A stretch of 64,000 nucleotides of DNA, taken from an uncultured Lentibacter sp. GTDB taxonomy: Bacteria > Pseudomonadota > Alphaproteobacteria > Rhodobacterales > Rhodobacteraceae. The position numbers and the translations under genes were made by a program. Below, one piece after another: positions 43,940-54,200 of the stretch (positions are counted from its first letter, which is position 1; every line of letters starts with the position of its first letter). The stretch lies in contig CANMGT010000003.1 of assembly GCA_947497495.1 (NCBI GenBank), positions 62,001-126,000 of the forward strand, given 5' to 3'. Under the pieces are notes generated by a model. It did not search any database and was not told the DNA's origin. It saw only the letters and a program-made list of their open reading frames with translations.

Positions 43940-44427
43940 GTTGAAATCACTTTAGCAGGGATGCCCGCAACGGTGACCCCCTCGGGCACGTCCTTTGTGA
44001 CGACAGCATTGGCGCCGATCGTAACGTCGCTGCCAACTGTCAGCGGGCCGATAAGCTTTGCGCCTGCTCCGACGTCAACATGCCCCCCGAGAACAACCGG
44101 TCCCGCCAGCGTAGCTTGATGAAATATCATACAGTTAGGCCCGATCACTGCGTCAGGATGAATGATGATACCGGTCGGATGGGTGAGCCGCAGCCCACCG
44201 CCAATCCGCGTGCCAAGGTGAATTTCGCTTTGGGTGACAAGCGACCAGAACCAGTGGTTCAATACCCAGTACTTTGAGTAAACTCTGGCGATTGCCCCGC
44301 CTTTTGAGCGAAGCTTCTGATAGCGGCGTATCGCGCGCAAAAGCTTGCGCCCAGGATCCCAGAACGATTGCACGCTCTCGCGGCTCCAGTCGGGTTCGCT
44401 GGCGGATACGTTTAGGTCGTTCGGCAT
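43936..44427 (-). CDS. Hexapeptide-repeat acyltransferase (serine-acetyltransferase-like)
   Basis: A 163-residue left-handed beta-helix acyltransferase. Repeats start at about residue 70: IHLGTRIGGGLRLTHPTGIIIHPDAVIGPNCMIFHQ when read on, then VVLGGHVDVGAGAKLIGPLTVGSDVTIGANAVVTKDVP. The HPTGIIIH segment with its histidine matches the CysE-like acetyl-CoA site, though the N-terminal CysE domain is missing. In an exopolysaccharide locus the likely job is to acetylate a sugar. It faces the large exported-protein gene across a 115-base divergent gap. Confidence 0.88.
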   Translation of the reverse strand: MPNDLNVSASEPDWSRESVQSFWDPGRKLLRAIRRYQKLRSKGGAIARVYSKYWVLNHWFWSLVTQSEIHLGTRIGGGLRLTHPTGIIIHPDAVIGPNCMIFHQATLAGPVVLGGHVDVGAGAKLIGPLTVGSDVTIGANAVVTKDVPEGVTVAGIPAKVIST

Positions 44428-44542
44428 AATGCTCCCCTAAAGTCGCGGTTTGGGCTAAATGCTGCCCTTTTCGCTCTTCATTCGATGCTTGCAAGACTTA
44501 TCTGTAAGGGCAACACTTGGCTAGCTTTTTTGGGGAGGCAAA

Positions 44543-47497
44543 ATGCTTGGAAGACTAATGAGCCTGGCGCTGGCGCTTACGCTGGTCGCCTCAGGGGCGA
44601 CAGCAAAAGATGCGCGCGTCTACTTCTTTGGAAATTCGCTGTTAAACCATTTGGAGGGGGGAGATGAAACGACAGTTCCCTATTGGCTTGCACAGCTTGC
44701 AAAGGCAGATGGCAAGGGCTTTGCCGCTGACGGGCAGTGGGGCTTTTTGCGTGACTTTGCGCGCGAAGGTAAGCCAATTTCGAACTGGTCTTTCAAAGGT
44801 GTGCGCCCCTCTTGGGATCGCGACAACGTCGCCTTTGCCTCTGTTCCTTTTACCGCGATCGTTACAAACCCTGCGAATTTCATCCAATACCAAGCGCCGG
44901 ACATGCCGTTTGATGGCCCAAACCCGGATAAGGCGTCGCCTTTGTCAACGCTGGTAAAGCTATACGACACGCATGTTGGGCCGCGGCCTTTGCTGGTTTG
45001 GGAAGGCTGGGCCGAAATGGCTGGACTGGCGGGGAATTTCCCTCCCAAAGCAAGCGGAGAACGAAAGTATCATGGCTATAACCGTGGCGACTATCACGAT
45101 TGGTATGTTGATCTGATCGCGCAGTTTGCGGCCGAGCGCCCAGATGCCGAGGTGGCTTTGGTGCCCGTCGCAAGTATATTGTCGACATTGTTCTCCGAGG
45201 CGCCGCTGAACAAGCTTGAGGCGACTGATCTTTATATTGATGACGCCCCTCACGGCACGCCGACGCTCTATTTTTTGGCCGCACTTGCCACTTACCCCGC
45301 TCTGTTTGAGGGGCCTGCACCTGAATTGGCGAGGCTGCCCGAGTCAATTCACCCTCTGGTGCGCGATAACCTGTCGCTGATCATCGCGCGTTTGGCCCAA
45401 TTGGAGGAGCCTAATGAGGAGGCGCAAATGGGCCCCCCTGCGCAACCTGTTCAAACACAGGAAGCTGTTGCCCAGCCCGAGGCAAAGCCGACTCCGGTAT
45501 TTTCGCGCGCGCGTTATGAGGCTCCAGATGATCAAGTCGAAAATCCGTCGCTTGCTTTTGGCATCAACGGGATTGCCGACTGGTCAACACAGCACCCTTT
45601 TTTGAACGTCATGAAAACCGCGCGCCCGTGGGTTGGGCATAGCGCCGCTCAGTGGGGGGCTTTCAGCGCCGATGATCTGGCGGCTCTTGGCGTGTTGGAC
45701 AAGAACGGCTATCCGACGCGCTTACCAGAGGGCGCGCAAAGGCTGGAAGCCTTCTTGCTGACAGACCAGCTCGAAGAGAACACCAACATTGCCGGGCGCT
45801 ACCGTATTCGCTGGAAGGGCGAGGGCAAACTCTCGATTGCGGGCCGAGGAGCTGTCGAACGTATGAGTGAAGCGGACAATGAAACCTGGCTGAACTACAC
45901 ACCTGGCGAGGGGCTTGTCGCGATAACCATCAATTCGACTGACCCGAACGCGACGGGAAACTACATTCGAGACATCGAAATGGTGCGCGAAGATCATATC
46001 CCGCTGTATGACGCCGGAGTAGTTTTTAACCCCGAGTGGATAGCCGTTGTCGCCAACGTGCGCTCCATCAGGTTTATGGACTGGATGCTGACCAACGGCT
46101 CGCCGATCACAAACTGGAGCGAGCGTCCGCAAGTCGACTTCTTTTCTTACGCATGGCGCGGTGTGCCCGCCGAAGTGATGATCGAGTTATCAAACCAGAT
46201 CGGCGCTGACCCTTGGTTTTGCATGCCCCATGCCGCCGATGATGCTTATTCTTTGAACTTCGCCAAACTGGTCAAAGACAGGCTTGATCCACGCTTGAAA
46301 ACCTATGTTGAATACTCCAACGAGATTTGGAACCACATTTTTCCGCAAACAAAGTGGAATGTGGAGCAAGCCGAAAAGCGCTGGGGAAAAGACGCCGAAG
46401 GCGACGGCTGGATGCAGTTTGCCGGGTTGCGCGCGGCTGAAGTGATGAGCCTTTGGGCGTCGGTGTTCACAGGTGCAGATGCGGGCCGGATTGTGCGCGT
46501 CATGGCTGTACACACGGGCTGGCTGGGTCTTGAAGAGCCGTTTATGGCAGCGCCGCTGCTTGTCGCGGAGGGCGGCACCCCCCCGTTGGAAAGCTTTGAC
46601 GCTTATGCTGTGTCCGGATACTTCGGCTTTGATCTAGGGTTGGAAGAGGAAAGCTTGCCTCAAGTACGTCAGATCGTTGCCAAATCGCGCGCGCGTGTCG
46701 AATCTGCAGCCCGCAAGAAAGGCTTGAAACGCAAAGCGCTTGAGGCCGAGATCGCCCCCGTCAAGTTTGACGAAGCCTATTCGAAAGTTGCCCAATTGCT
46801 CTGGAATGGCTCGTTTGCTGAGCTGACAGATACATTCTGGCCTTACCATGCGCGTCAGGCCCAAAAGCACGGTTATGAGCTTATCATGTATGAAGGCGGC
46901 ACGCATGTAACACCTCACGGCGGAGCGCTTGATGACGAAGAGCTTGTCGAGTTTTTCATTTCGTTCAACTATAACGGCGAAGTTGGAAAGCTATATGAAG
47001 AGCTGTTGCGGCGTTGGCGTGCACAGGGTGGCAAGCTGTTCAATGCCTTTGTCGACGTAGCTCCCGCGTCAAAGTATGGCAGCTGGGGTTCGCTTCGCCA
47101 CCTACAGGACGAGAATCCGCGTTACGATGCTTTGATAGCGGCCAATGCCATAGGCCCGGACACGCCACAGCGTGCGCCGGGAACGTTTCTACACGGCGTG
47201 ACACGCTACGGCGGGCAGGGGCCGGACGAATTGATCGGCACGCCGGAAGAAGACGCGTTGATCGGCGGCCCCGGAGACGACTTCATGCTCTCCAAAGGCG
47301 GGAGCGACCATTTCCACGGTGGGGCGGGAACAGACACCGTTGAACTGCCTGGCCGCGCCGCCGACTACAAGTTACGCACGCGCGGCCCTCTGTTGCTCGC
47401 AACCAATGGGCAGGACACGTCCTATCTGCGCGATGTCGAGAAGCTCTACTTTTCGCAGGAGCCAACCAAGAAATACCTCATTAAAACAGCTCCCTAA
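44543..47497 (+). CDS. Large exported protein: SGNH-like N terminus, glycoside-hydrolase-like middle, RTX-like C terminus
   Basis: A 984-residue protein with a signal peptide (MLGRLMSLALALTLVASGATA). Residues about 23-270 start with VYFFGNSLLNHL, like SGNH/DUF4886 hydrolases. A Pro/Gln linker (about 290-325) leads to a middle region (about 330-860) with LNVMKTARPWVGH and TYVEYSNEIWN, where Glu594 in an N-E pair resembles the acid/base of clan GH-A hydrolases. The C terminus has RTX-like calcium repeats (GPDELIGTPEEDALIGGPGDDF, about 894-935, then GGAGTDT). A role in trimming or binding the exopolysaccharide is inferred from its place. The strong site GGGGAGG precedes the ATG at 44543. Confidence 0.75.
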   Translation: MLGRLMSLALALTLVASGATAKDARVYFFGNSLLNHLEGGDETTVPYWLAQLAKADGKGFAADGQWGFLRDFAREGKPISNWSFKGVRPSWDRDNVAFASVPFTAIVTNPANFIQYQAPDMPFDGPNPDKASPLSTLVKLYDTHVGPRPLLVWEGWAEMAGLAGNFPPKASGERKYHGYNRGDYHDWYVDLIAQFAAERPDAEVALVPVASILSTLFSEAPLNKLEATDLYIDDAPHGTPTLYFLAALATYPALFEGPAPELARLPESIHPLVRDNLSLIIARLAQLEEPNEEAQMGPPAQPVQTQEAVAQPEAKPTPVFSRARYEAPDDQVENPSLAFGINGIADWSTQHPFLNVMKTARPWVGHSAAQWGAFSADDLAALGVLDKNGYPTRLPEGAQRLEAFLLTDQLEENTNIAGRYRIRWKGEGKLSIAGRGAVERMSEADNETWLNYTPGEGLVAITINSTDPNATGNYIRDIEMVREDHIPLYDAGVVFNPEWIAVVANVRSIRFMDWMLTNGSPITNWSERPQVDFFSYAWRGVPAEVMIELSNQIGADPWFCMPHAADDAYSLNFAKLVKDRLDPRLKTYVEYSNEIWNHIFPQTKWNVEQAEKRWGKDAEGDGWMQFAGLRAAEVMSLWASVFTGADAGRIVRVMAVHTGWLGLEEPFMAAPLLVAEGGTPPLESFDAYAVSGYFGFDLGLEEESLPQVRQIVAKSRARVESAARKKGLKRKALEAEIAPVKFDEAYSKVAQLLWNGSFAELTDTFWPYHARQAQKHGYELIMYEGGTHVTPHGGALDDEELVEFFISFNYNGEVGKLYEELLRRWRAQGGKLFNAFVDVAPASKYGSWGSLRHLQDENPRYDALIAANAIGPDTPQRAPGTFLHGVTRYGGQGPDELIGTPEEDALIGGPGDDFMLSKGGSDHFHGGAGTDTVELPGRAADYKLRTRGPLLLATNGQDTSYLRDVEKLYFSQEPTKKYLIKTAP

Positions 47498-48720
47498 TTG
47501 TCGTGAATGCCGTCGAGCAATGTCTGGGCACCTCGCGCCGACCCAAAGCCCTCAACGACGCGCTTGCGGCCTGCGCGTGACAGGTCTTGCAAGCGCTCAG
47601 GGTCAGCTGCCAGATCGGCGATTGCTTCGGCCAATAGAGGCGCATTTTTGGGTGCAACGAGAACACCGTCAACGCCATCTGTAATGAGTTCGGTTACGCC
47701 ACCGGCATCGGTTCCGATGGTCGGAACCGCGCAACTCATCGCTTCCATATAGGCGACGCCGAGTGGTTCGTGCCAACTTGCCAGAATAAAGATGTGAGCC
47801 TCAAGCAGCCTTTGCTTCACGGCGTCAGCGTCGATTGCACCCAAAAGCGTCACATGCTCGTTCAAGGCCAGTGCGTCTATTTTTTTCTGTAAAACAGAGC
47901 GGTATCCCGAGCCGCCGTCATCATCTTGACCTGCGATTTCAAGCTTTGCGTCAACCTCTTGATCGCGCAAGAGTTTCACCGCGTCTATCAAGTCCTGATG
48001 GCCTTTGACGATGTTTAGTCTACCACAGGAAAACAGCCTGACAGGCCCGCCGCTTATGGGAGGTTCATAGGCGTCGTTACGTTTGAGTGCGTCAGTATCA
48101 ACCCCCATTGGCTGAAGATACATCTTGTGAGGCATATCAGGCCCAAGGTGTTGCTCGAGCTCGCAGCGCAGCTTTTCGGTGATCACGGTGCCGAATTTCG
48201 CATGCCGCCACTTGAAGCCCTGTCCAACCCCATAGTCCGAAACAGGCCCATGGAGTGTGAGGGAATACTCAAGCCCCCAAACGACCTTTGCCAAGGCGCA
48301 GATGGTTGCGGCGCGGCGTGCGGAGTGCGCATGAACATGGGCTATACCCTGCTGTTTGCAAGCCTTGGCAAGGCGTCGCGCTGCGGGCAGTGAAAGAAGG
48401 ACATCTTGGAAGAAGGCACGTGGCTCGCGCCGCAAGTCGGCCCACACCATAGCAATAGGAAAACGCAGTAAGGCCAAGGCAGCGTTCAAGGCTTTAAAAT
48501 CGACGAGATAGGTTGTAGTCTGTATCGCCTGATCCGACCAATCGTGCGAAATTAACCCCGCTGGCGGTGGGCGGGTGCTAAAGAGCGTCACATTGGCGCC
48601 CATTTTTTGTAGTTCAACGATCTCGCGCCAAAAGAACATATGTGTTTGGCCGGGAAATTGAGGAATGAGAATGCCAATTTTTTTGCCATTGCTTTCAAGG
48701 GCTTCGCTGGTTTTTTGCAA
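47494..48720 (-). CDS. Family 4 glycosyltransferase (exopolysaccharide)
   Basis: A GT-B enzyme of about 408 residues. It has the N-terminal IGILIPQFPGQTHMFFWREI (a form seen in exopolysaccharide colanic-acid-type transferases), AHVHAHSARRAATICALAK, the donor site LFSCGRLNIVKGHQDLIDAV, and ASWHEPLGVAYMEAMSCAVPTIGT with E-x7-E. The first codon is a TTG at 48720 with no strong ribosome site, so the start is uncertain. Its end overlaps the large exported-protein gene by four bases on the opposite strand, and the divergent GT2 gene starts 123 bases away. Confidence 0.87.
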   Translation of the reverse strand: MQKTSEALESNGKKIGILIPQFPGQTHMFFWREIVELQKMGANVTLFSTRPPPAGLISHDWSDQAIQTTTYLVDFKALNAALALLRFPIAMVWADLRREPRAFFQDVLLSLPAARRLAKACKQQGIAHVHAHSARRAATICALAKVVWGLEYSLTLHGPVSDYGVGQGFKWRHAKFGTVITEKLRCELEQHLGPDMPHKMYLQPMGVDTDALKRNDAYEPPISGGPVRLFSCGRLNIVKGHQDLIDAVKLLRDQEVDAKLEIAGQDDDGGSGYRSVLQKKIDALALNEHVTLLGAIDADAVKQRLLEAHIFILASWHEPLGVAYMEAMSCAVPTIGTDAGGVTELITDGVDGVLVAPKNAPLLAEAIADLAADPERLQDLSRAGRKRVVEGFGSARGAQTLLDGIHDN

Positions 48721-48843
48721 AGATAGGCACTTTCACTCTGGTAAAGGCACGCCTGAAACATGCGGCGCGCAGATTTTTCTGTTTGAGCGATTTTGCACTG
48801 CACTTCGTGTTGCGTGCAAGTCTGTCTGTCGCTTGGAGGCAAG

Positions 48844-49701
48844 ATGGCTGGCCTGAGTGTTATTATCCCCGCAAACAACGAAGCGGCCCATATTGGCGCT
48901 TGCCTTGAAGCTTTGCTGAAATCGAACCCGAAGCCGGGCTATGGATCTGGTTCGATCCCAGTTCCGATGCCGATCGAAGTGATCGTGGTTGCGAATGGGT
49001 GTGAAGACAAAACAGCGGCTGTCGCACAGAAATTTGACAGACGTTTTGCGGCGATGGGGTGGGATTTTTCGGTGCTGGATTTGCCTGAGGGCGGGAAAAT
49101 GGCTGCGCTTAATGCAGGCGACGCCACCGCGATGCACCGAGCGCGTGCCTATCTGGATGCCGATGTGCTGTTGAGCCCAATTTTGCTTGATCAGATGGCG
49201 CGCGTTTTACAGACAGAGAAGCCGGTTTATGCGAGTGGGCAGTGCCGGATCACACCGCCCGAAACTTGGGCCACAAAAGCCTATGCACGCATCTATGCCC
49301 AAGTTCCGTTTATGACGCATGGTGTTCCCGGCTGCGGCTTGTTTGGGGTCAGCAGTTCGGGGCGCCGGCGTTGGGGTGAATTTCCGGATATCATTTCGGA
49401 CGACACATATGTTCGGCTCAATTTCGCGCCAGATGAGCGTCTAAAACTGCGCGGCACCTATGAGTGGCCGCTGGTTGAAGGCCTGCAAAACCTTGTCAAA
49501 GTTCGAAGACGTCAGAATGCGGGTGTTTCAGAAATAAAAAAAAAATATCAACGTCTTATGGGGAATGATGACAAGCGCCGCTTGTCGGGATTTGCCATAG
49601 TGCGTCTTGCTCTGCGAGACCTGCTTGGCTTTGCAGTTTATTCTGGTGTGGCCGTAGCATCTAAGTTCGGGAGCAAATCAGGTTGGAGCCGCGGACGATG
49701 A
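48844..49701 (+). CDS. Family 2 glycosyltransferase
   Basis: A GT-A enzyme of 285 residues: SVIIPANNEAAHIGACLEAL at the start, EVIVVANGCEDKTA, then the metal-binding YLDADVLL (D-x-D), and FPDIISDDTYVRL, where the D-D-x-Y stretch is the acceptor-base region. A hydrophobic segment near the C terminus (about 255-275) may touch the membrane. The ATG at 48844 has GGAGG 5 bases upstream. It overlaps the flippase start by four bases (ATGA), so it belongs to the same unit as wzx and probably the downstream biosynthetic genes. Confidence 0.9.
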   Translation: MAGLSVIIPANNEAAHIGACLEALLKSNPKPGYGSGSIPVPMPIEVIVVANGCEDKTAAVAQKFDRRFAAMGWDFSVLDLPEGGKMAALNAGDATAMHRARAYLDADVLLSPILLDQMARVLQTEKPVYASGQCRITPPETWATKAYARIYAQVPFMTHGVPGCGLFGVSSSGRRRWGEFPDIISDDTYVRLNFAPDERLKLRGTYEWPLVEGLQNLVKVRRRQNAGVSEIKKKYQRLMGNDDKRRLSGFAIVRLALRDLLGFAVYSGVAVASKFGSKSGWSRGR

Positions 49702-51077
49702 GCACGGGAACAGGGCCTTTCGGGACGGGCCTTCTCAAAGGCGATAGCCTGATTGCACGCGCCCTGAGAGGGGCGGGGCTGACGATTTTTGGCTTCGGCT
49801 GGAGCCAAGCTCTGCGACTGCTGTCAAACCTCGTCCTCACGCGCTTGCTGTTTCCGGAAGCCTTTGGACTGATGGCCTTGATCAGCGTTTTTCTGATGGG
49901 GCTCAACATGTTCTCCGACGTGGGTGTCGCGCCGGCCATATTGCAATCCAAGCGGGGCGATGAACGCGATTTTCTCGACACGGCGTGGACGATCCAGGTT
50001 ATTCGCGGCTCACTCTTGTGGGTCGCGGCCTGTTTGCTGGCTTGGCCCGCAGCCCTTATCTACGATGTGCCGGAACTGGCAATGATGTTGCCTGTGGCTG
50101 CGCTGACATTGGTGATCAAGGGCTTCAACACCACACGTTATCAAGAGGCCAACCGGCACCTGCGCTTAGGGCGGATCACGGTGATTGACATGGTTTCGCA
50201 GGCCATCGGTGTGAGCACCGCTATCGTGCTTGCGTACGCATTACAGTCGGTTTGGGCGTTGATTATTTCGGGCATCATCGGGGCCGTTGCCGAGCTTCTC
50301 ATCTACGAATTAGCCCTACCTGGAAAGCGCAACCGCTTTCGGTGGGAGGCCGCCGCGGCGCGCGAGCTTATCCACTTCGGAAAGTGGATTTTTCTGGCGA
50401 CGGTAGCAGGATTTGTGATCAGTCAGGCTGACAAGCTGCTGATCGGGAAATATCTGCCGCTTGACCAGTTCGGCGTCTACAATATTGGCTATTTTCTGGC
50501 GTCTTTTCCAATGCTTATGGGGGGTGTTCTGGTGAACCGGATGCTGATCCCGATTTACCGAGAGTGGCCGCCTTTGGAGAGCCGTGAGAACTTTCTGAGG
50601 CTTCGCAAAATGCGCTTTATCGTGTCGGCCTCTTTGCTAGCGCTGGTTGCCGTGCTGGGCATGCTTGGGGTGTGGCTGGTCGAGGTTCTTTATGATCCGC
50701 GCTACGCTATGGCGGGTGCGATCACGGTCATGATTGCTTGCATGCAAATCCCGACAATCATCGCGCTGACCTATGATCAAGCCGCGCTCGCCGCGGGAGA
50801 CAGCAAGCGTTTTTTTGTACTGGCCGCGAGCAAGGCGTTCTTGGTGGTGCTCTTTCTGCTGGTTGGGCTCAATGTTGCGGGGCTGATGGGCGCGATCATT
50901 GGTCAGGGGCTGGCGATGTTGGCAGCCTATCCTGTTGTTGTCTGGTTGTCGCGACACACCGGCGCTTGGGATGCCGTTCACGACCTCACGTTCGGCGCGA
51001 TAGGGGCGGTTGTGATCGGTCTGTGCGTCTGGGCCAACGCGCCTGCACTGGTGGGTTTGGCACGCATTGTTAACTAA
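49698..51077 (+). CDS. Wzx-type polysaccharide flippase
   Basis: A 459-residue protein with about 12-14 predicted membrane helices, of the polysaccharide biosynthesis (MOP/MATE-like) family. Family stretches are RGAGLTIFGFGWSQALRLLSNLVLTRLL at the start when joined, MFSDVGVAPAILQ, and QADKLLIGKYLPLDQFGVYNIGYFLA in the middle. It would move lipid-linked repeat units to the periplasm. The ATG at 49698 overlaps the GT2 stop; TTG 49683 is an alternative. The PKS gene starts 131 bases later with no terminator seen, so the flippase could also serve the downstream product. Confidence 0.9.
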   Translation: MSTGTGPFGTGLLKGDSLIARALRGAGLTIFGFGWSQALRLLSNLVLTRLLFPEAFGLMALISVFLMGLNMFSDVGVAPAILQSKRGDERDFLDTAWTIQVIRGSLLWVAACLLAWPAALIYDVPELAMMLPVAALTLVIKGFNTTRYQEANRHLRLGRITVIDMVSQAIGVSTAIVLAYALQSVWALIISGIIGAVAELLIYELALPGKRNRFRWEAAAARELIHFGKWIFLATVAGFVISQADKLLIGKYLPLDQFGVYNIGYFLASFPMLMGGVLVNRMLIPIYREWPPLESRENFLRLRKMRFIVSASLLALVAVLGMLGVWLVEVLYDPRYAMAGAITVMIACMQIPTIIALTYDQAALAAGDSKRFFVLAASKAFLVVLFLLVGLNVAGLMGAIIGQGLAMLAAYPVVVWLSRHTGAWDAVHDLTFGAIGAVVIGLCVWANAPALVGLARIVN

Positions 51078-51208
51078 ATGAGAACAATGTGTTTCCTCGC
51101 GGGGCATCAGACCGTAAACTGCTGAAATATAGCACTTCGCCCAATTATTAACGCATTTTTATGGAATATTTCGAGAGTGCATTACGTCCTTTGGGGGTGA
51201 CTTTAACC

Positions 51209-54200
51209 ATGTCTATCGTTTCAACAACAAAAGCTTATGGCGAAAATGACATTGCTATAGTCGGCATGGCGGCTCACCTTCCCGGAGCTGCCGATATCAT
51301 GCAGTACTGGCAAAATCTTCGCCAAGGTGTTGAATCAATTAGAAAACTTTCGACAGAAGAATTGCGCAACGCGGGAGTGCCCGAGTTTATGATCGCGCGC
51401 CCAGATTTTGTTCCGCATGCAGCTGTCTTGGACAAGTTCGAGTATTTTGATGGAGACTTCTTCGGCTTTTCCCCCAAGGAATCGGCGATTCTTGATCCCC
51501 AGCACCGCCAGTTCTTGGAAGTGGCTTGGGAAGCTTTTGAAAATTCTGGCCACACACCAGAGAGCGCAAATGGCCCTGTTGGCGTTTTTGCGGGCTGCGG
51601 TATGGGCAGCTATTTTTACTTCAACATATGTTCCAACCCCGACCTTGTGGACGATGTGGGTATGTTTTTGCTGCGCCATACGGGCAACGACAAAGATTTT
51701 CTTAGCACCCGTGTGAGCCATGTGTTCGATCTGAAAGGACCGTCGATAAGTTTGCAGACGGCTTGCTCGACATCGCTTGTCGCGACGCATTACGCAGCTC
51801 AGGCGCTGCTGACAGGCGAGTGCGACATGGCTTTGGCTGGTGGTGTCACGATCGAGCTGCCGCATGGGCATGGTTATGTCTACAAAGAAGGTGAAATCCT
51901 GTCGCCAGACGGGCACTGCCACGCATTTGACCACCGCGCAGAGGGGACGGTTTTCGGCTCGGGCGCTGGAGCTGTCGTCTTGCGCCGCATGGAAGATGCG
52001 GTGCGCGACGGTGATCACATATGGGCTGTCATCAAAGGCAGCGCAGTCAATAACGACGGTGCTGCCAAAGCGGGCTACCTCGCGCCTTCCGTCGACGGGC
52101 AAGCGGCCGCCATCCGCGAAGCTCTGGCAATCGCGCAAACACCTGCGGATACGATCGACTATGTCGAGTGTCACGGAACAGGAACTTATTTGGGAGATCC
52201 GATCGAAGTTGCAGCGCTGACCGAGGCTTTTCAGGCGACAACGGATGAAACAGGCTTTTGCCGGATCGGGAGTGTCAAAACGAACATCGGCCATCTGGAC
52301 ACCGCAGCCGGAGCCGCGAGCTTGATCAAGGCCTCACTGGCACTCAAGAACGCAGAAATGCCGCCTTCATTGGGATTTGAGCAAGCAAATCCGACGATTG
52401 ACTTTGAGCATTCTCCGTTCGAGGTAAACGACAGGTTGAAACCTTGGAGCAAAACCGTTGGCCCGCGCCGCGCGGGGGTTAATTCACTCGGTGTTGGTGG
52501 CACGAATGCGCATGTTGTTCTTGAAGAAGCGCCCGAACGCAGCGCGAGTGAGCCGAGTGACTGGCCTTTTCAGCTCCTGACGGTCTCTGCGCGTTCCAAA
52601 GCGGCTCTTGAAGCCAACTCGGCGGCGCTTGCCTCGCATCTTCGAGCGCATGAAAGCGAGAGCCTTGCTGATGTGGCCTTCACGCTTAAAGAAGGCCGTC
52701 GCGCCTTTGAAAGGCGGCGTGTTACCGTCGCTGAAAATGCTTCTGAGGCGGCACAGTTATTGGAGCAAAACGACCCGAGGCGCGTGTTTACACATCTGGC
52801 AATGGACATGCCCGAGACGGTTTTCATGTTTCCGGGAGGGGGCGCGCAATACGCGGGTATGGCGCATGATCTTTACGAGACCGAACCTGTGTTCGCCGAG
52901 TGGATGGACCGCGGCTTGGACATTCTGCAACCGCGTTTGGACTATGACATCAAGGCGCTGTGGTTGCCGCAACCGGAAGACCGCGCCGCTGCTGAGGAAA
53001 CCCTGAAGAAGCCCTCGATTCAGTTGCCACTGATTATGATCGTGGAATACGCGTTGGCGCAACTTTGGATGAGCTGGGGCGTCAAACCTGATGTTCTGGT
53101 CGGGCATTCTATGGGCGAAAACACCGCTGCCTGCCTCGCGGGAGTTTTGAGCTTTGAGGACTGTATTGGCCTTGTTCATCTGCGCGGGCGACTGTTTGAC
53201 ACGGTGCCAGCCGGCGGCATGCTGTCGGTCTCGCTGCCAGCGCGCGAATTGCGCCAGCACTTGGGCGATACGCTTGATCTGGCCTCAGATAATGCGCCGG
53301 GGCTGTCTGTTGCCTCCGGCCCCGACGATGAGCTTGCTGCGCTTCAGGAGCGGCTGGAAGCTCAAGATATCGACTGTCAGCGCGTCGCAATTGATATCGC
53401 GGCGCACTCGCGCATGCTTGAGCCCATTTTACAAAGCTTTGGTGACTATTTGCGCAGCATAACACTCAAGGCGCCAACAATGCCTTTGATGTCTAACCGC
53501 TCGGGCGCGTTGATGACAGACGCCGAGGCAACTGACCCAGAATACTGGGTGGCGCATTTGCGCGGGACTATTCTGTTTGCGGATTGCATCCAGACGCTCG
53601 GTGCACGTGGCGAGCGTATCTACATTGAAATGGGCCCGGGTCGAGCTTTATCGTCACTCGCGCAGCAGAACACAAATATCAGGCGTGATCAGGTCATCTC
53701 TGCGCTGCGCCATCCGAATGACGATATTGCAGATGACAAGTGGTTTGTCGCCCAGCTTGGCCGCGTTTGGGCCATGGGCGGCGCGTTTGACTGGAGCCAG
53801 ATCTGGGGGGATGCGCGGCGCAATCGCGTGCCTTTGCCGAGTTACCAGTTTCAGCGAAAGCCATACTTTATTGAAGCGAGTAAGCCTCAAACTGTGCAAG
53901 CCCCAAGCCACTTGGCAAGGCTTGCAGAGATCAGTGACTGGGGCTTTGCGCCGCATTGGAAGCCCACAGCTGCGGATTGCAACATTGATGTTTTGGCCGC
54001 GCTCGAAGACGCTCCGAAGCAAAGCTGGCTCGTCTTTATGGACGACACGGGGCTTGCCAGCGATGCTGTGCAAAAGCTGCGTGGTTCTGGCCATCAAGTG
54101 GTTGAGGTGCGTGCCGGTGATGCCTTCGCAAGTGACGGGAACGGTGGGTATCTCATCTCGCCAGAACGCGGCCGCGAAGGCTATGATCTGCTTTGTGAAG

